64,000 nt of DNA. Origin: Paenibacillus psychroresistens. Lineage in GTDB: Bacteria; Bacillota; Bacilli; Paenibacillales; NBRC-103111. Both the position numbers and the translations under genes were made by a program. The notes beneath the pieces are model-generated. The model searched no databases and was not told the origin of the DNA. It worked only from the letters and a program-made list of their open reading frames with translations. Within the stretch, counting starts at the first letter, position 1. The number at the start of each line of letters is the position of its first letter. Shown here one piece after another: positions 36,427 through 44,841 of the stretch. The stretch spans positions 3,262,001 through 3,326,000 of the forward strand of contig NZ_CP034235.1 of the NCBI RefSeq assembly GCF_009728935.1, written 5' to 3'.

Positions 36427-37908
36427 ATGACTGAAAACTATAAAGAAAAGTATCGTCCACAATTTCATTTTTCACCGGAGAAAAATTGGATGAATGACCC
36501 AAATGGCATGGTTTATTATAAAGGAGAATACCATTTGTTTTACCAGCATACTCCTTTTTCGACTTTACCTGATTTCGATAAGATGCATTGGGGGCATGCG
36601 GTGAGTAAAGATCTTATCCATTGGGAAGAACTTCCTGCAGCCTTATACCCAGATGAAAATGGAGCTATATTTTCAGGTAGTGCTGTTGTCGATTGGGATA
36701 ATACATCGGGATTGTTCGATGATGCAGCTGGGTTAGTTGCCATTTATACGAGTCATGATACTTATCCTGAAACGAACCGACCTCGTCAACGACAAAGCAT
36801 CGCATACAGCAAGGATGATGGAAGATCGTGGACTAAATATGAAGGGAATCCAGTGCTTTCCGATGAGAACATTACCGATTATCGTGATCCTAAAGTTTTT
36901 TGGCATGCTGATACGAATAAATGGGTTATGGTGTTAGCTACTGGACATTTAGTAACTCTTTATACATCTCCAAACCTGAAAGATTGGGAATTCGCAAGTG
37001 GATTTGGAAAAAAAGCGGGTTCACATGATAGCTTTTGGGAATGTCCTGACCTATTCAAATTACCAGTCGATCATGATGAAAACAATCAAAAATGGGTAAT
37101 GATAGTAAGTATCGGGGATAATCCGGACTCAAAAGAAGGATCCAGAACACAATATTTTATCGGTCATTTTGATGGAACAACCTTTGTCAATGACAACCCT
37201 GATGAAACAGTTTTATGGTTAGATTTTGGCAGAGATAATTATGCAGGTGTAAGCTGGTCTGACATACCGAATCGAGATGGTCGAAGGATCTATCTTGGCT
37301 GGATGAGCAACTGGCGGTATGCAAACCAAATCCCAACTGAAAAATGGCGAGGAGCTATGACGCTTCCAAGGGAATTATCTTTAATTTCTAGCGACTTTGG
37401 AGTTTCCTTGATCCAAAAGCCCGTACTAGAGTTGAGTACTATACAAAAAGATATAAGTATATATCAAGAACAAACTATTGAATCAAATACTCCTGTTTCG
37501 TTCAGCTTGAGTCATAGTTTAATAGAAATAAATGTGGAGCTTGAAAGAGTAAGTTCAAGTAATTTTGGGATTACCTTGCAGCATTCTGATTCAGAAAAAA
37601 CAATCATTAGTTATGACTCTCAATTGGAGAAATTATTCGTTGATCGAACCAATGCTGGAGAGAGTGGCTTTTCTCCCTCATTTTCGACTATCCAGGAAGC
37701 TCCAATGAAAATGCTTGCCGGAAGAATAAAGCTTCAAATATTCTTGGATTCTTCGTCTGTAGAAGTATTCGCAAACGATGGCAAAGTTGTTTTTACGTGT
37801 TTAATATTTCCAAGTGAGCCTTGCCAAAAAATTGTTTTGTTTTCAGACGAGGGTACTACCCGGCTGGCATCATTGAAATTGACCGAGCTTGATTCTATTT
37901 GGATTTAA
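36427..37908 (+). CDS. GH32 beta-fructosidase (levanase/sucrase type)
   Basis: A 493-residue cytoplasmic enzyme that releases fructose from sucrose, levan- or inulin-type oligosaccharides. The three GH32 signature motifs are present: WMNDPNG (nucleophile D24), RDP (D154) and EC (E205). A C-terminal beta-sandwich domain begins at about 330. There is no signal peptide, so it acts on imported sugars. Sucrose 6-phosphate hydrolase activity is less likely because an ABC importer, not a PTS, accompanies it. Confidence 0.93.
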   Translation: MTENYKEKYRPQFHFSPEKNWMNDPNGMVYYKGEYHLFYQHTPFSTLPDFDKMHWGHAVSKDLIHWEELPAALYPDENGAIFSGSAVVDWDNTSGLFDDAAGLVAIYTSHDTYPETNRPRQRQSIAYSKDDGRSWTKYEGNPVLSDENITDYRDPKVFWHADTNKWVMVLATGHLVTLYTSPNLKDWEFASGFGKKAGSHDSFWECPDLFKLPVDHDENNQKWVMIVSIGDNPDSKEGSRTQYFIGHFDGTTFVNDNPDETVLWLDFGRDNYAGVSWSDIPNRDGRRIYLGWMSNWRYANQIPTEKWRGAMTLPRELSLISSDFGVSLIQKPVLELSTIQKDISIYQEQTIESNTPVSFSLSHSLIEINVELERVSSSNFGITLQHSDSEKTIISYDSQLEKLFVDRTNAGESGFSPSFSTIQEAPMKMLAGRIKLQIFLDSSSVEVFANDGKVVFTCLIFPSEPCQKIVLFSDEGTTRLASLKLTELDSIWI

Positions 37909-37942
37909 CGTTTGAAACACGTGCTATACCGAATACGTAAGC

Positions 37943-38007
37943 CATCTCTACTTTGACCGATCCCAATATCTCTGTGTTTTTGATACTGGGTAAGGTTGGG
38001 TAGAGAT
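37943..38007 (+). other. Imperfect long hairpin between GH32 and fructokinase genes
   Basis: The arms ATCTCTAC / GTAGAGAT enclose a second pairing (CCCA-TATC / GATA-TGGG). It has no T run, so its role is unclear. Confidence 0.4.
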
Positions 38008-38087
38008 CTTGCGTTTAGGTGAAATACTAGATTACTGAAATTATCTCATATAAAAAAAGTGGATTTAGAAAAGGTGATGGTGCATAA

Positions 38088-39056
38088 ATGGGTTCAACTG
38101 CAGCGGTTTTTTGCTTAGGAGAATTGTTGATTGATTTCTTTTGTACAGATGTGGACATAGATTTAGTTGAAGGTCAGAATTTCATGAAACAAGCAGGTGG
38201 GGCGCCTGCTAATGTGTGTGCGACAATTGTCAAATTGGGCGGCAGCGCTCTGTTTGGCGGTAAAGTTGGAAATGATCCATTTGGGCATTTTTTGAAGAGG
38301 CAGCTAGATGCACTAAAGGTGGATACATCGATGCTCATGCTAAGTGATGAATACCCAACAACGTTAGCTTTTGTATCATTAAAGGCAAACGGGGAAAGGG
38401 ATTTTGTTTTTAATCGTGGGGCGGATGCTAATTTTGGAGAAGAAGATCTAGATGAAGAAAGAATAAAGCAATTCAAAATTGTTCATTTTGGTTCAGCTAC
38501 GGCGTTGCTGGAAAATCCGTTTCAAGCCACATACTTAAAAGCAATGAAGTCTGCTAAAGCTGAATCTCAGTTTATCTCATTTGATCCGAATTTCAGAAAG
38601 GACCTTTGGAAAGAAAGGGAATCCATTTTTATTGAACTAGCTATAATGGGGATTGCTCTAGCTGATTTTGTGAAAATTAGTCATGAGGAATTGGCAATAA
38701 TAACTGGAATGAATGATGTGTCAAAGGGAGTAGAGTCTCTCCATCGAATGGGAGCTAAAGTAGTGGCTGTTACATTAGGTAAAGAAGGAACATGGATCTC
38801 AAATGGATTTAGAAATGAAACCATTGCTAGTATTAAGGTTGAAGCGATTGATTCTACTGGTGCTGGTGATGCATTCGTAGGCGCGATGCTTTTTCAATTA
38901 GCTAAAGAAGCTGAACCTAGAAAAGCTATAGAGGATTTTGAATACTTGAGAAAAATAATCGCTATTAGTAATAAAGTGGGTGCAATTGTTTGTACGAAGG
39001 TAGGAGCAATTTCTGCAATACCAACCCTTGATGAAGTATATGAATTTAAAAAGTGA
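38088..39056 (+). CDS. Fructokinase, PfkB family
   Basis: A 322-residue sugar kinase that would phosphorylate the fructose released by the GH32 enzyme. PfkB motifs: [16 protein letters not shown] near residue 37 and [14 protein letters not shown] with catalytic D261. The start has AAAGGTGATGG upstream. It ends the fructan operon; a truncated MCP gene begins 20 bp further on. Confidence 0.92.
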   Translation: MGSTAAVFCLGELLIDFFCTDVDIDLVEGQNFMKQAGGAPANVCATIVKLGGSALFGGKVGNDPFGHFLKRQLDALKVDTSMLMLSDEYPTTLAFVSLKANGERDFVFNRGADANFGEEDLDEERIKQFKIVHFGSATALLENPFQATYLKAMKSAKAESQFISFDPNFRKDLWKERESIFIELAIMGIALADFVKISHEELAIITGMNDVSKGVESLHRMGAKVVAVTLGKEGTWISNGFRNETIASIKVEAIDSTGAGDAFVGAMLFQLAKEAEPRKAIEDFEYLRKIIAISNKVGAIVCTKVGAISAIPTLDEVYEFKK

Positions 39057-39075
39057 AGCTAGGGTGGTGATATCT

Positions 39076-39203
39076 TTGAAAGCATTGTCCTTTAAGCTTC
39101 CTGATCTAAAAGGAATACGGTTTGAGAATCCGATGAAATCGGTAGGCATGAAGCTATTTATTATATTCTTTTTCTGCATTGTGGTTACGATGTCGATGCG
39201 AAG
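39076..39203 (+). pseudogene. Truncated methyl-accepting chemotaxis protein, N-terminal fragment
   Basis: TTG at 39076 with GGTGA 5 bp upstream opens a frame giving LPDLKGIRFENPMKSVGMKL and then one membrane helix (FIIFFFCIVVTMSM). This resembles the start of Paenibacillus-type chemoreceptors. The homology ends exactly at the IS6-type terminal repeat at 39203, so the rest of the gene was removed by an IS-linked event. Confidence 0.65.
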
Positions 39204-39746
39204 ATTTTGGTGCAACAATTGCAATTGATCAAAGATACCACTTATTTGTGGTTTGATTATGCTATCAAACCAAACAATTTTTTGATTAATTTAACATCAG
39301 AGAGAGCAGACGAATGTTTATATTCGACCTGCCCTTTCTTTATCATGTGCATGACTTCGATTCCCGCGATGGTTTTCTCTGCAGTCTTGAAAGACTTGAA
39401 TCCCAACATCGGTTTTTATGGTTTTTTTTATGAATCGGTGATCTTGTTCAATGATATTGTTAAAATACTTCTGTTGTCGCAGCAATGTTTCTTGTTTCAT
39501 AGCTTTTTCGTCCTTGATTTGCTGGACTGCGGTAGGGTACGCGGGATTTTTATCAACGGTGATTACGCGAGGCGATTGATTGTGCGGTGATGTCATTGCT
39601 TTCTTGAAAAATCGTTTAGAGACGTGAATGTCTCGATTTTCAGATAGCATGAAATCAATCGTGACGCCGCTTGAATCCACGGCTCTGTAAAGATATTTCC
39701 ATTGTCCTTTGACTTTTACATAGGTCTCATCCGTTCGGAACGAATC
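39203..39746 (-). mobile_element. Decayed IS6-family element
   Basis: The terminal repeat GATTTTGGTGCAA at 39203-39215 and the next 50 bp match the right end of the intact IS6 copy (inverted). The other end is lost; the sequence passes directly into a MerR-like fragment at about 39738-39746. Confidence 0.8.
39257..39746 (-). pseudogene. IS6-family transposase remnant
   Basis: Starting inside the catalytic core (FRTDETYVKVKGQWKYLYRA, VITVDKNPAYPTAV, NNIIEQDHRFIKK), it lacks about the first 75 residues. A frameshift at the A-rich run near 39420 (eight A on the minus strand) moves the tail (GIEVMHMIKKGQVEYKHSSA) to another frame, ending with TAA at 39257. It is related to but clearly different from the intact copy at 30369. 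Confidence 0.85.
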
Positions 39747-39896
39747 GTATTCGAGCAGCGTAAGCTACTCGCAACAAGAATGGAAGATATGAAGAAAACG
39801 TTGGAACGCCTGGATGATAAGATTGCAAGATATGTTCAGACAGTAGTTGAAAAAGAAAAAACTTTAAGAAGACTTGAATCCACTAAAATAAATTAA
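39738..39896 (+). pseudogene. C-terminal fragment of a MerR-type regulator
   Basis: About 52 residues (ERIVFEQRKLLATRMEDMKK, then a coiled coil ending in RRLESTKIN) have the pattern of the dimerisation helix of MerR-family regulators (TLERLDDKIARYVQTV). The DNA-binding part is missing, cut off by the IS6 remnant. Not functional on its own. Confidence 0.6.
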
Positions 39897-40333
39897 TTTT
39901 ATGTTTCATCTGAATAATTATAAAAAACTTGGATATACTAAAAATTATTATATTTACTAATTATTTTTTTATTCATCTAAAAAGTATAAACAATTCATAA
40001 TGTACAAATGCATTGTTTAGAATAATTCGTAATTTTCATGTTTTTCGAGAAAATACGGGGATTAATTCCCATAAAAATTTTGTTATCTATATGTTTTGAA
40101 AGTATTTTAAAGATAAGTATGCCACAACCAATTAGACTTTAGTTGCAAGTTGTATGTCACCTTGCTCACACAGTCGTGGAAAATAGATATTAAAATTGAA
40201 TAATAATAATTGAAAAACACGAACCCAGTTTGGGATCGTGTTATTTTTTTGTAAAATGCCTTAAAAAGTCTACCACGGATAGGATTATACTATGCATTAA
40301 AATGAATAATTATAAATTTACTATATGCGGATA
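39897..40333. other. AT-rich non-coding stretch
   Basis: No convincing gene. It holds one terminator (40216-40250) and leads into the spaced transposon-end repeats. Confidence 0.5.
40216..40250 (+). terminator. Rho-independent terminator
   Basis: Stem ACACGA-CCCA / TGGG-TCGTGT followed by TTATTTTTTT. It lies far downstream of the MerR fragment, so it may be a relic of a lost gene. Confidence 0.8.
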
Positions 40334-40463
40334 GTCTCATTAATTATGACATTCGGTATATTTGGAACACTGTACAGAGATAGGTTCTCACTAATTATGA
40401 AAATGCCTATTGCTATACCAGCATTTTTGGCCAGCTATTTCTCATTAATTATGACACCACACA
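40334..40463 (-). repeat. Right transposon-type end with three spaced repeats
   Basis: Inverted copies of the same motif at 40439-40454, 40385-40400 and 40334-40349, spaced 51-54 bp apart. The contrast between tight sites on one side and spaced sites on the other is like Tn7. Confidence 0.7.
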
Positions 40464-40468
40464 ATTAT

Positions 40469-40536
40469 TGTGTGGTGTCATAATTATTGAGAAAGTTTTC
40501 AGAATTGTTGAGACGGGATTTTCTTAATTCCAAGAA
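40469..40536 (+). repeat. Second, decayed copy of the left transposon-type end
   Basis: The sequence 40464-40499 is identical to 29868-29903 for 36 bp apart from the last base. Degenerate second and third motifs follow at 40499-40514 and 40521-40536, in register with those at the left end. It is separated from the right end of the element by ATTAT. The two facing ends make a perfect palindrome of 20-bp arms around one base (40446-40486). Confidence 0.75.
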
Positions 40537-40675
40537 ATGAATATTTATGCATTAAAATACAAATGCAGAAAAAATTCAGCACGAATAAATGGCGCTGAAT
40601 TCCATTTGACCCCTGATGATGACAAATATAGGTTAGAAATTCTTGGATGTAGTGAAACAAGACTAATCTAAAAGT

Positions 40676-41161
40676 TTGGAAATACTATATCCTGAATATA
40701 ATCATTTGTTTACATTTTTTGATTTCCATAACTTCAGAGCGGACGGTGGGACAGCATACTTAGCAAAATTGCTTAAATCTTTTTCAGCAGCCAAAATTAA
40801 AAATCGAATTATTGCAATATTTGACAATGATACTGCAGTTGAATTAGAAATACAGAGTTTATCTACTGTACCTATACTTGATAGTATTAAAATAATGAAG
40901 TTGCCAATACTTGATTTTTGTATGTCATACCCTACAATTGGACCAACTGGGAGGCATAATTCAAACATTAATGGTTCGGCGGTTAGTATTGAATTGTTCT
41001 TTGGTGAAGATATTATTAAAGATAAAAAAATCAAGATTGGAGTAAACTCTTATATCTTTGGGATACCATCTTCAAACAAAGTTTTTAATATAGTGATTTA
41101 TTGTAAATATGATAACTTATATCGCAAGTCTAGATGGGCCAGAATCTTGCCATCCTTATGA
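40676..41161 (+). pseudogene. Relic of a TOPRIM/HEPN-associated protein
   Basis: The frame contains FFDFHNFRADGGTAYLAKLL, KIKNRIIAIFDNDTAVELE, IKIMKLPILDFCMSYPTIGP and NGSAVSIELFFGEDI. These resemble proteins annotated as HEPN/Toprim-associated domain, some of which sit in defence or mobile loci. The usual start is missing: in-frame stops lie directly upstream and no ribosome site precedes the TTG. The end also looks cut. It is therefore probably a fragment; function unknown. Confidence 0.5.
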
Positions 41162-41498
41162 GCATTGCTTTTTACATCAATAAGCGGGTGCTCCTTCCAA
41201 ACTGTACTGCATTTCAGCATACGGAACACTTTACGTCGCTGTTGTATGCTGCCAATAATGCATAAAATCAAGGGAATGAAAATGTAAATAAAGGGGTAAT
41301 TGAACATTATTTATGGGGGAAATAAACCAATTGCAGCCTTATAAGTAGCGATCCCGATATGCGGGTAAATGTCAAACAATTTTAGCGCCCCCCAATAGAG
41401 AGGTGGGTTTTCTGACTTTAGCATTATTTTTTTATATAACTTTATCATCAGACAACAAATTTTCATAATTATCGGTTTCTTGTATAAAACAGCTTACT
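41162..41498. other. Intergenic region, possible decayed minus-strand frame
   Basis: On the minus strand 41307-41098 there is a 69-codon frame with one hydrophobic segment (YPFIYIFIPLILCIIG) and a basic tail. It has no clear ribosome site and overlaps the relic at 40676-41161, so it is only a weak candidate. Nothing else is seen. Confidence 0.25.
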
Positions 41499-42845
41499 TT
41501 AGAAGCGGGTTTTTCTGATCTCTGCGAAAATAGTCTGGATCCCTTCCTCAATCAGTGCTTCTTCCGTTCTTGTAACGCTCAGTTTGATAATAGGCTGTTT
41601 TGTAAACCCCGTCAAAAAGCCGTCATTGCTTGTCTTCAATATAATTTTCTGCTTAGACAGCCGATTCAGTAGATCAGGAATAGCAGCGGACTCCCGCAGC
41701 CTGAGATGGGTATGCACTCCAGATGAAACCCTTGCATGCCAGACATAGGCAGAGTTGTTATATTGGTCAAGTGCAGCGTTCAGACGCAGTAGCCGGTTGT
41801 GATAGGTATTGGCGATTTTATGCTTTCTCCGACTAAACAAGCCATTCTGAATATAAATTTCTAGAGCTGCTTGCGACACCATGGAACTGTCGATATCAGA
41901 CAAATTCTTATACCGGCAGAACATATCCATTAGCTCTTGCGGCAAGACAGCCACCCCTATTCGTAAGCCAGGAAACAATATTTTGGAATAGCTTTTTAAA
42001 TAGATGACATGGGAAGAACTGTAAGCATGGATTGGGTCGGACTTGGTGCCAGTCTCTAGATCTACTAAGTAGTCATCCTCCACAATATAGACGTCGTATT
42101 TGCGTGCCAGGGAAGCAATCGCCTTTTTGGTGTTTTCGTCGTAGGATGTTCCGAGTGGATTGTGAAAACGGGGAATTGTGTAGAATAGCTTGATGTCCCC
42201 GACCCGAAACAGCTTCTCAAGCTCATCTAGATCGATACCATTCTCCGTTCTTGTGATGCCTGAAGCCTGTATATTCATCGTTTCCAGCAATCGGATCATC
42301 ATATGATAGGTGGGCTGCTCCACTAGGACGGTACTTCTGTTGGTGGGGAATGGCATCGCGGTCAGAATCGCTAATGCCTGCTGGACGCCAGAGGTTATCA
42401 CAATCTCCTCTGGCTTGGCAAATACCTGTGTGTCAGCCAGATGACGGCTCAGCACGGGAAGCAACGACGGAAGTCCCTGTGGAGTTCCGTAAACAAATAG
42501 TCGATTTCTATATATGTCAATCGCTTTATTGAGGCAATGCTGGAAATCAAGATACGGGAACAGCTCCGGATCGGGAGACGCCGAGGAAAAATCGAGAACA
42601 GCTTCCGTCCCGACGGATTGCTGCCTTGACTCCGCTTTCTTTAATACCGCGTAATAGCCGCTTTGTGGAATGGTATATACAAGATGGCGCTTTTCCAGCT
42701 CGGCATATGCCCGGATAACCGTACTTGAACTGCACTGATGTCGCGCGGACAACTCACGGATGGAGGGGAGACGCTGGCCCCCGCGTATGGATCCACTCGC
42801 AATTTGCATCTCGATCTCATTCATCAGCTCGATATATTTGTTCAT
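41499..42845 (-). CDS. MocR-type regulator (GntR plus aminotransferase-like domain)
   Basis: A 448-residue PLP-dependent transcription factor. Residues 1-66 form a GntR winged helix (GGQRLPSIRELSARHQCSSS). From about 85 on it is a fold-type I aminotransferase domain with PLP-site residues N229, D257 and lysine K288 (YLKSYSKILFPGLRIG). It is divergent from the SDR gene at 43188. A palindrome at 42868 is the likely operator. AAGGAG lies 7 bp upstream of the ATG. Confidence 0.92.
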   Translation of the reverse strand: MNKYIELMNEIEMQIASGSIRGGQRLPSIRELSARHQCSSSTVIRAYAELEKRHLVYTIPQSGYYAVLKKAESRQQSVGTEAVLDFSSASPDPELFPYLDFQHCLNKAIDIYRNRLFVYGTPQGLPSLLPVLSRHLADTQVFAKPEEIVITSGVQQALAILTAMPFPTNRSTVLVEQPTYHMMIRLLETMNIQASGITRTENGIDLDELEKLFRVGDIKLFYTIPRFHNPLGTSYDENTKKAIASLARKYDVYIVEDDYLVDLETGTKSDPIHAYSSSHVIYLKSYSKILFPGLRIGVAVLPQELMDMFCRYKNLSDIDSSMVSQAALEIYIQNGLFSRRKHKIANTYHNRLLRLNAALDQYNNSAYVWHARVSSGVHTHLRLRESAAIPDLLNRLSKQKIILKTSNDGFLTGFTKQPIIKLSVTRTEEALIEEGIQTIFAEIRKTRF

Positions 42846-42867
42846 TCCATATCTCCTTCTACAAAAT

Positions 42868-42886
42868 TGTACCGATACAGTTGACT
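42868..42886. promoter_or_regulatory. Candidate MocR operator next to a -35 box
   Basis: TGTACCGATACA (42868-42879) is a 12-bp near-palindrome (10 of 12 positions symmetrical) and directly touches TTGACT (42881-42886). Position between the regulator and the divergent SDR gene suggests control of both. Confidence 0.5.
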
Positions 42887-43187
42887 TAAAATAAGATTGA
42901 ATGACGGGTGTCCGTCCCTTATGCTTGATTCATAGACGGCCGTCTGTGAAAGAAATTATTTTATTGTTGTAAAAGTGATATGAAGCAGAAAACAATTATA
43001 CCACCATACAGATGTGCTTTGCGATGAGCTCTACAGAAGGGACTCCAATTTTTGGTGTTTATTAAATGGAAATCATTCGATTCTGTCTAACATCACAATG
43101 CGAACGGCGCATTGTTTATCTTCGGAAGTGTATTCTGAGTTCATATTTGGACAAAATAAAAAAACGAAAGTTTGAGGTGTATTAGTT

Positions 43188-44042
43188 ATGAGAATTATTG
43201 TAGCAGGTGCAAGTGGAGTCATTGGCAGATCGCTTGTTCCAATGCTCGTCAAGGCCGGGCATGAAGTGTTTGGACTTATTCGGAATGTAGAACATGCAGC
43301 TAATGTTAGCGAATCAGGTGCTAGAGTATTTGTAGCAGATGTATTTGACCGTGAAGTCCTCTTTGGGATATTCCGTGAAGTCAAACCAGCCGTCGTCATT
43401 AACCAGCTTACATCTCTACGCAACATGGATTTTGCCGAAACTACGAGGCTTCGATTGGAAGGGACGCGTAATCTAGTAGAAGCATCCGTGGAAAACAATG
43501 TTCGAAAAATGATAACGCAAAGCGTATCCTGGGCTTATACACCGGGGGAGGGACCGGCTGATGAAGATTGCCCTCTTGATTCAGACAGCTCACAGAATCG
43601 TAAATTATTTGTCGACAGCATCTATACCTTGGAAGCGGCAGCTAAGGAAATGCCAGAGCATGTTATTCTGCGTTACGGACTGTTGTATGGCCCGGGGACC
43701 TTTTACGCTGGTAATGGCATGATGGCAGATAAAGTGCGACAAGGCAAGCTTGTTGCTTCGAAAGGAGTCAGTTCCTTCGTTCTTGCCGAGGACGCTGCCC
43801 GCGCCGCACTGCTAGCGCTGGACTGGCCTACTGGACCCTACAATATTGTAGACGACGAACCGGCTGCTGAAACGGATTGGTTGCCAGTCTATGCAGCTGC
43901 GCTTGGTGCGCCGGAACCGGTTGCCTCTGGCAGTGGAGATGTTTGGGAACGAGGCTCTCTGAACAGCAAAGCTGTCGGTCAGGGGTGGGTGCCTAAATAC
44001 CACTCATGGCGTGAAGGCTTTCGAAATACGCTTGACTTGTAA
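43188..44042 (+). CDS. NAD(P)-dependent epimerase/dehydratase-like SDR
   Basis: A 284-residue extended short-chain dehydrogenase. The N-terminus has the dinucleotide-binding GASGVIGRS loop. The family pattern continues with VEASVENNVRKMITQSVSWAY and RYGLLYGPGTFY. The catalytic Tyr/Lys pair is not standard: Y in SIYTLEAAAKE lacks the usual YxxxK spacing, so the reaction may differ from classic epimerases. GAGGTG precedes the ATG. The divergent MocR regulator probably controls it. Confidence 0.82.
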   Translation: MRIIVAGASGVIGRSLVPMLVKAGHEVFGLIRNVEHAANVSESGARVFVADVFDREVLFGIFREVKPAVVINQLTSLRNMDFAETTRLRLEGTRNLVEASVENNVRKMITQSVSWAYTPGEGPADEDCPLDSDSSQNRKLFVDSIYTLEAAAKEMPEHVILRYGLLYGPGTFYAGNGMMADKVRQGKLVASKGVSSFVLAEDAARAALLALDWPTGPYNIVDDEPAAETDWLPVYAAALGAPEPVASGSGDVWERGSLNSKAVGQGWVPKYHSWREGFRNTLDL

Positions 44043-44132
44043 GAATGGAACAAGGCTTAAGCTTGTGGATGTGTATCGGTCGCGATTTGCGCGCAAGGTC
44101 ATGCATACGTGGACCAAGAGAAGGAGAAAACA

Positions 44133-44555
44133 ATGACGATCAAACAACTAGTCTCAGAAGAAGAATGGACATTAGCATTTCCCGTAATGAAAGAGCTGAG
44201 AATGCATTTAACCTTGCAAAGTTTCATTGAAACGGTTAATCAAATGACAAATGAAGGCTATAAATTGTTTGCAATTTATGAAAATAACGAAATTGTAGGA
44301 CTTTCAGGAATTATTTTCCGGACCAACTTCTATTATGGTAAGCATGTGTTTGTTTATGATTTGGTAACAACATCATCAGTACGTTCAAAAGGATACGGAA
44401 CAAAATTGCTTAACTACGTACACCAATTGTCAAAGGAACAAGATTGTAAAGTCGTGGCCTTAGAGTCAGCTTTTAGTAATATTAACGCACATAAGTTTTA
44501 TCAAATGCAAATGGGTTATGAAAAATTTTGTTACTCTTTTAAAAAGATATTATAG
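44133..44555 (+). CDS. GNAT-family N-acetyltransferase
   Basis: A 140-residue protein with the acetyl-CoA-binding core: VYDLVTTSSVRSKGYGTKLL (motif A), then NINAHKFYQMQMGYEKF near the C-terminus. Substrate unknown. ATG at 44133 has AAGGAG 6 bp upstream and is preferred to a GTG at 44109. It follows the SDR gene after 90 bp and may share its transcript. Confidence 0.85.
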   Translation: MTIKQLVSEEEWTLAFPVMKELRMHLTLQSFIETVNQMTNEGYKLFAIYENNEIVGLSGIIFRTNFYYGKHVFVYDLVTTSSVRSKGYGTKLLNYVHQLSKEQDCKVVALESAFSNINAHKFYQMQMGYEKFCYSFKKIL

Positions 44556-44841
44556 GAACTATGACCGCTAATATTGTTTTGGCGGTCATATATTTTTCCG
44601 AACAAAGTGAATAGTAAGTAGTTATATTCAAATATAACAGAGGTAGAAATACTATCAATATTTTAATTCACTGTTGTTTCCTCTGACAATTGACGATGTA
44701 ATCTGTCTCTCAATTCAGTGCCAGATTAATATTCAAAAATGCAACACACGTCTGATACTTTATTTGTTTGTTACAGTCAAGTCTAGTCAGATGAATTTTT
44801 CGTTAAACGATATGGAAGATCGAAGAAAGGAGGATTCTGAA

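Larger units (their letters stand above)
29873..40463. mobile_element. Non-autonomous Tn7/IS21-type element carrying a fructan operon
   Basis: The segment begins TGTGTGGTGTCATAATTA and ends with its inverse. The 26-bp terminal inverted repeats match at 25 positions. ATTAT is present directly outside both ends (29868-29872 and 40464-40468), as a 5-bp target duplication. Three end motifs of the form TCATAATTAATGAGAA lie inside each end. Ends starting TGT, 5-bp duplications and repeated transposase sites are known for Tn7-like and some IS21-like elements. The interior holds a fructan/sucrose operon, an IS6 element, an IS6 remnant and broken MCP and MerR genes. No TnsABC or IstAB-like gene is present, so movement in trans or loss of the transposase is inferred. 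Confidence 0.65.

Noticed and set aside
39207..39590. Plus-strand frame of 127 codons
   Set aside because: It is the complementary strand of the IS6 transposase remnant; the matching protein is on the minus strand.
30314..39746. Simple IS6 composite transposon as the only explanation for the fructan island
   Set aside because: The second IS6 is truncated and inverted, and no 8-bp duplication exists. The outer repeats with ATTAT duplication explain the boundary better, although IS6 events clearly acted inside.
40446..40486. Palindrome read as a transcription terminator
   Set aside because: No T run, AT-rich arms, and both arms are explained as facing transposon-type ends.
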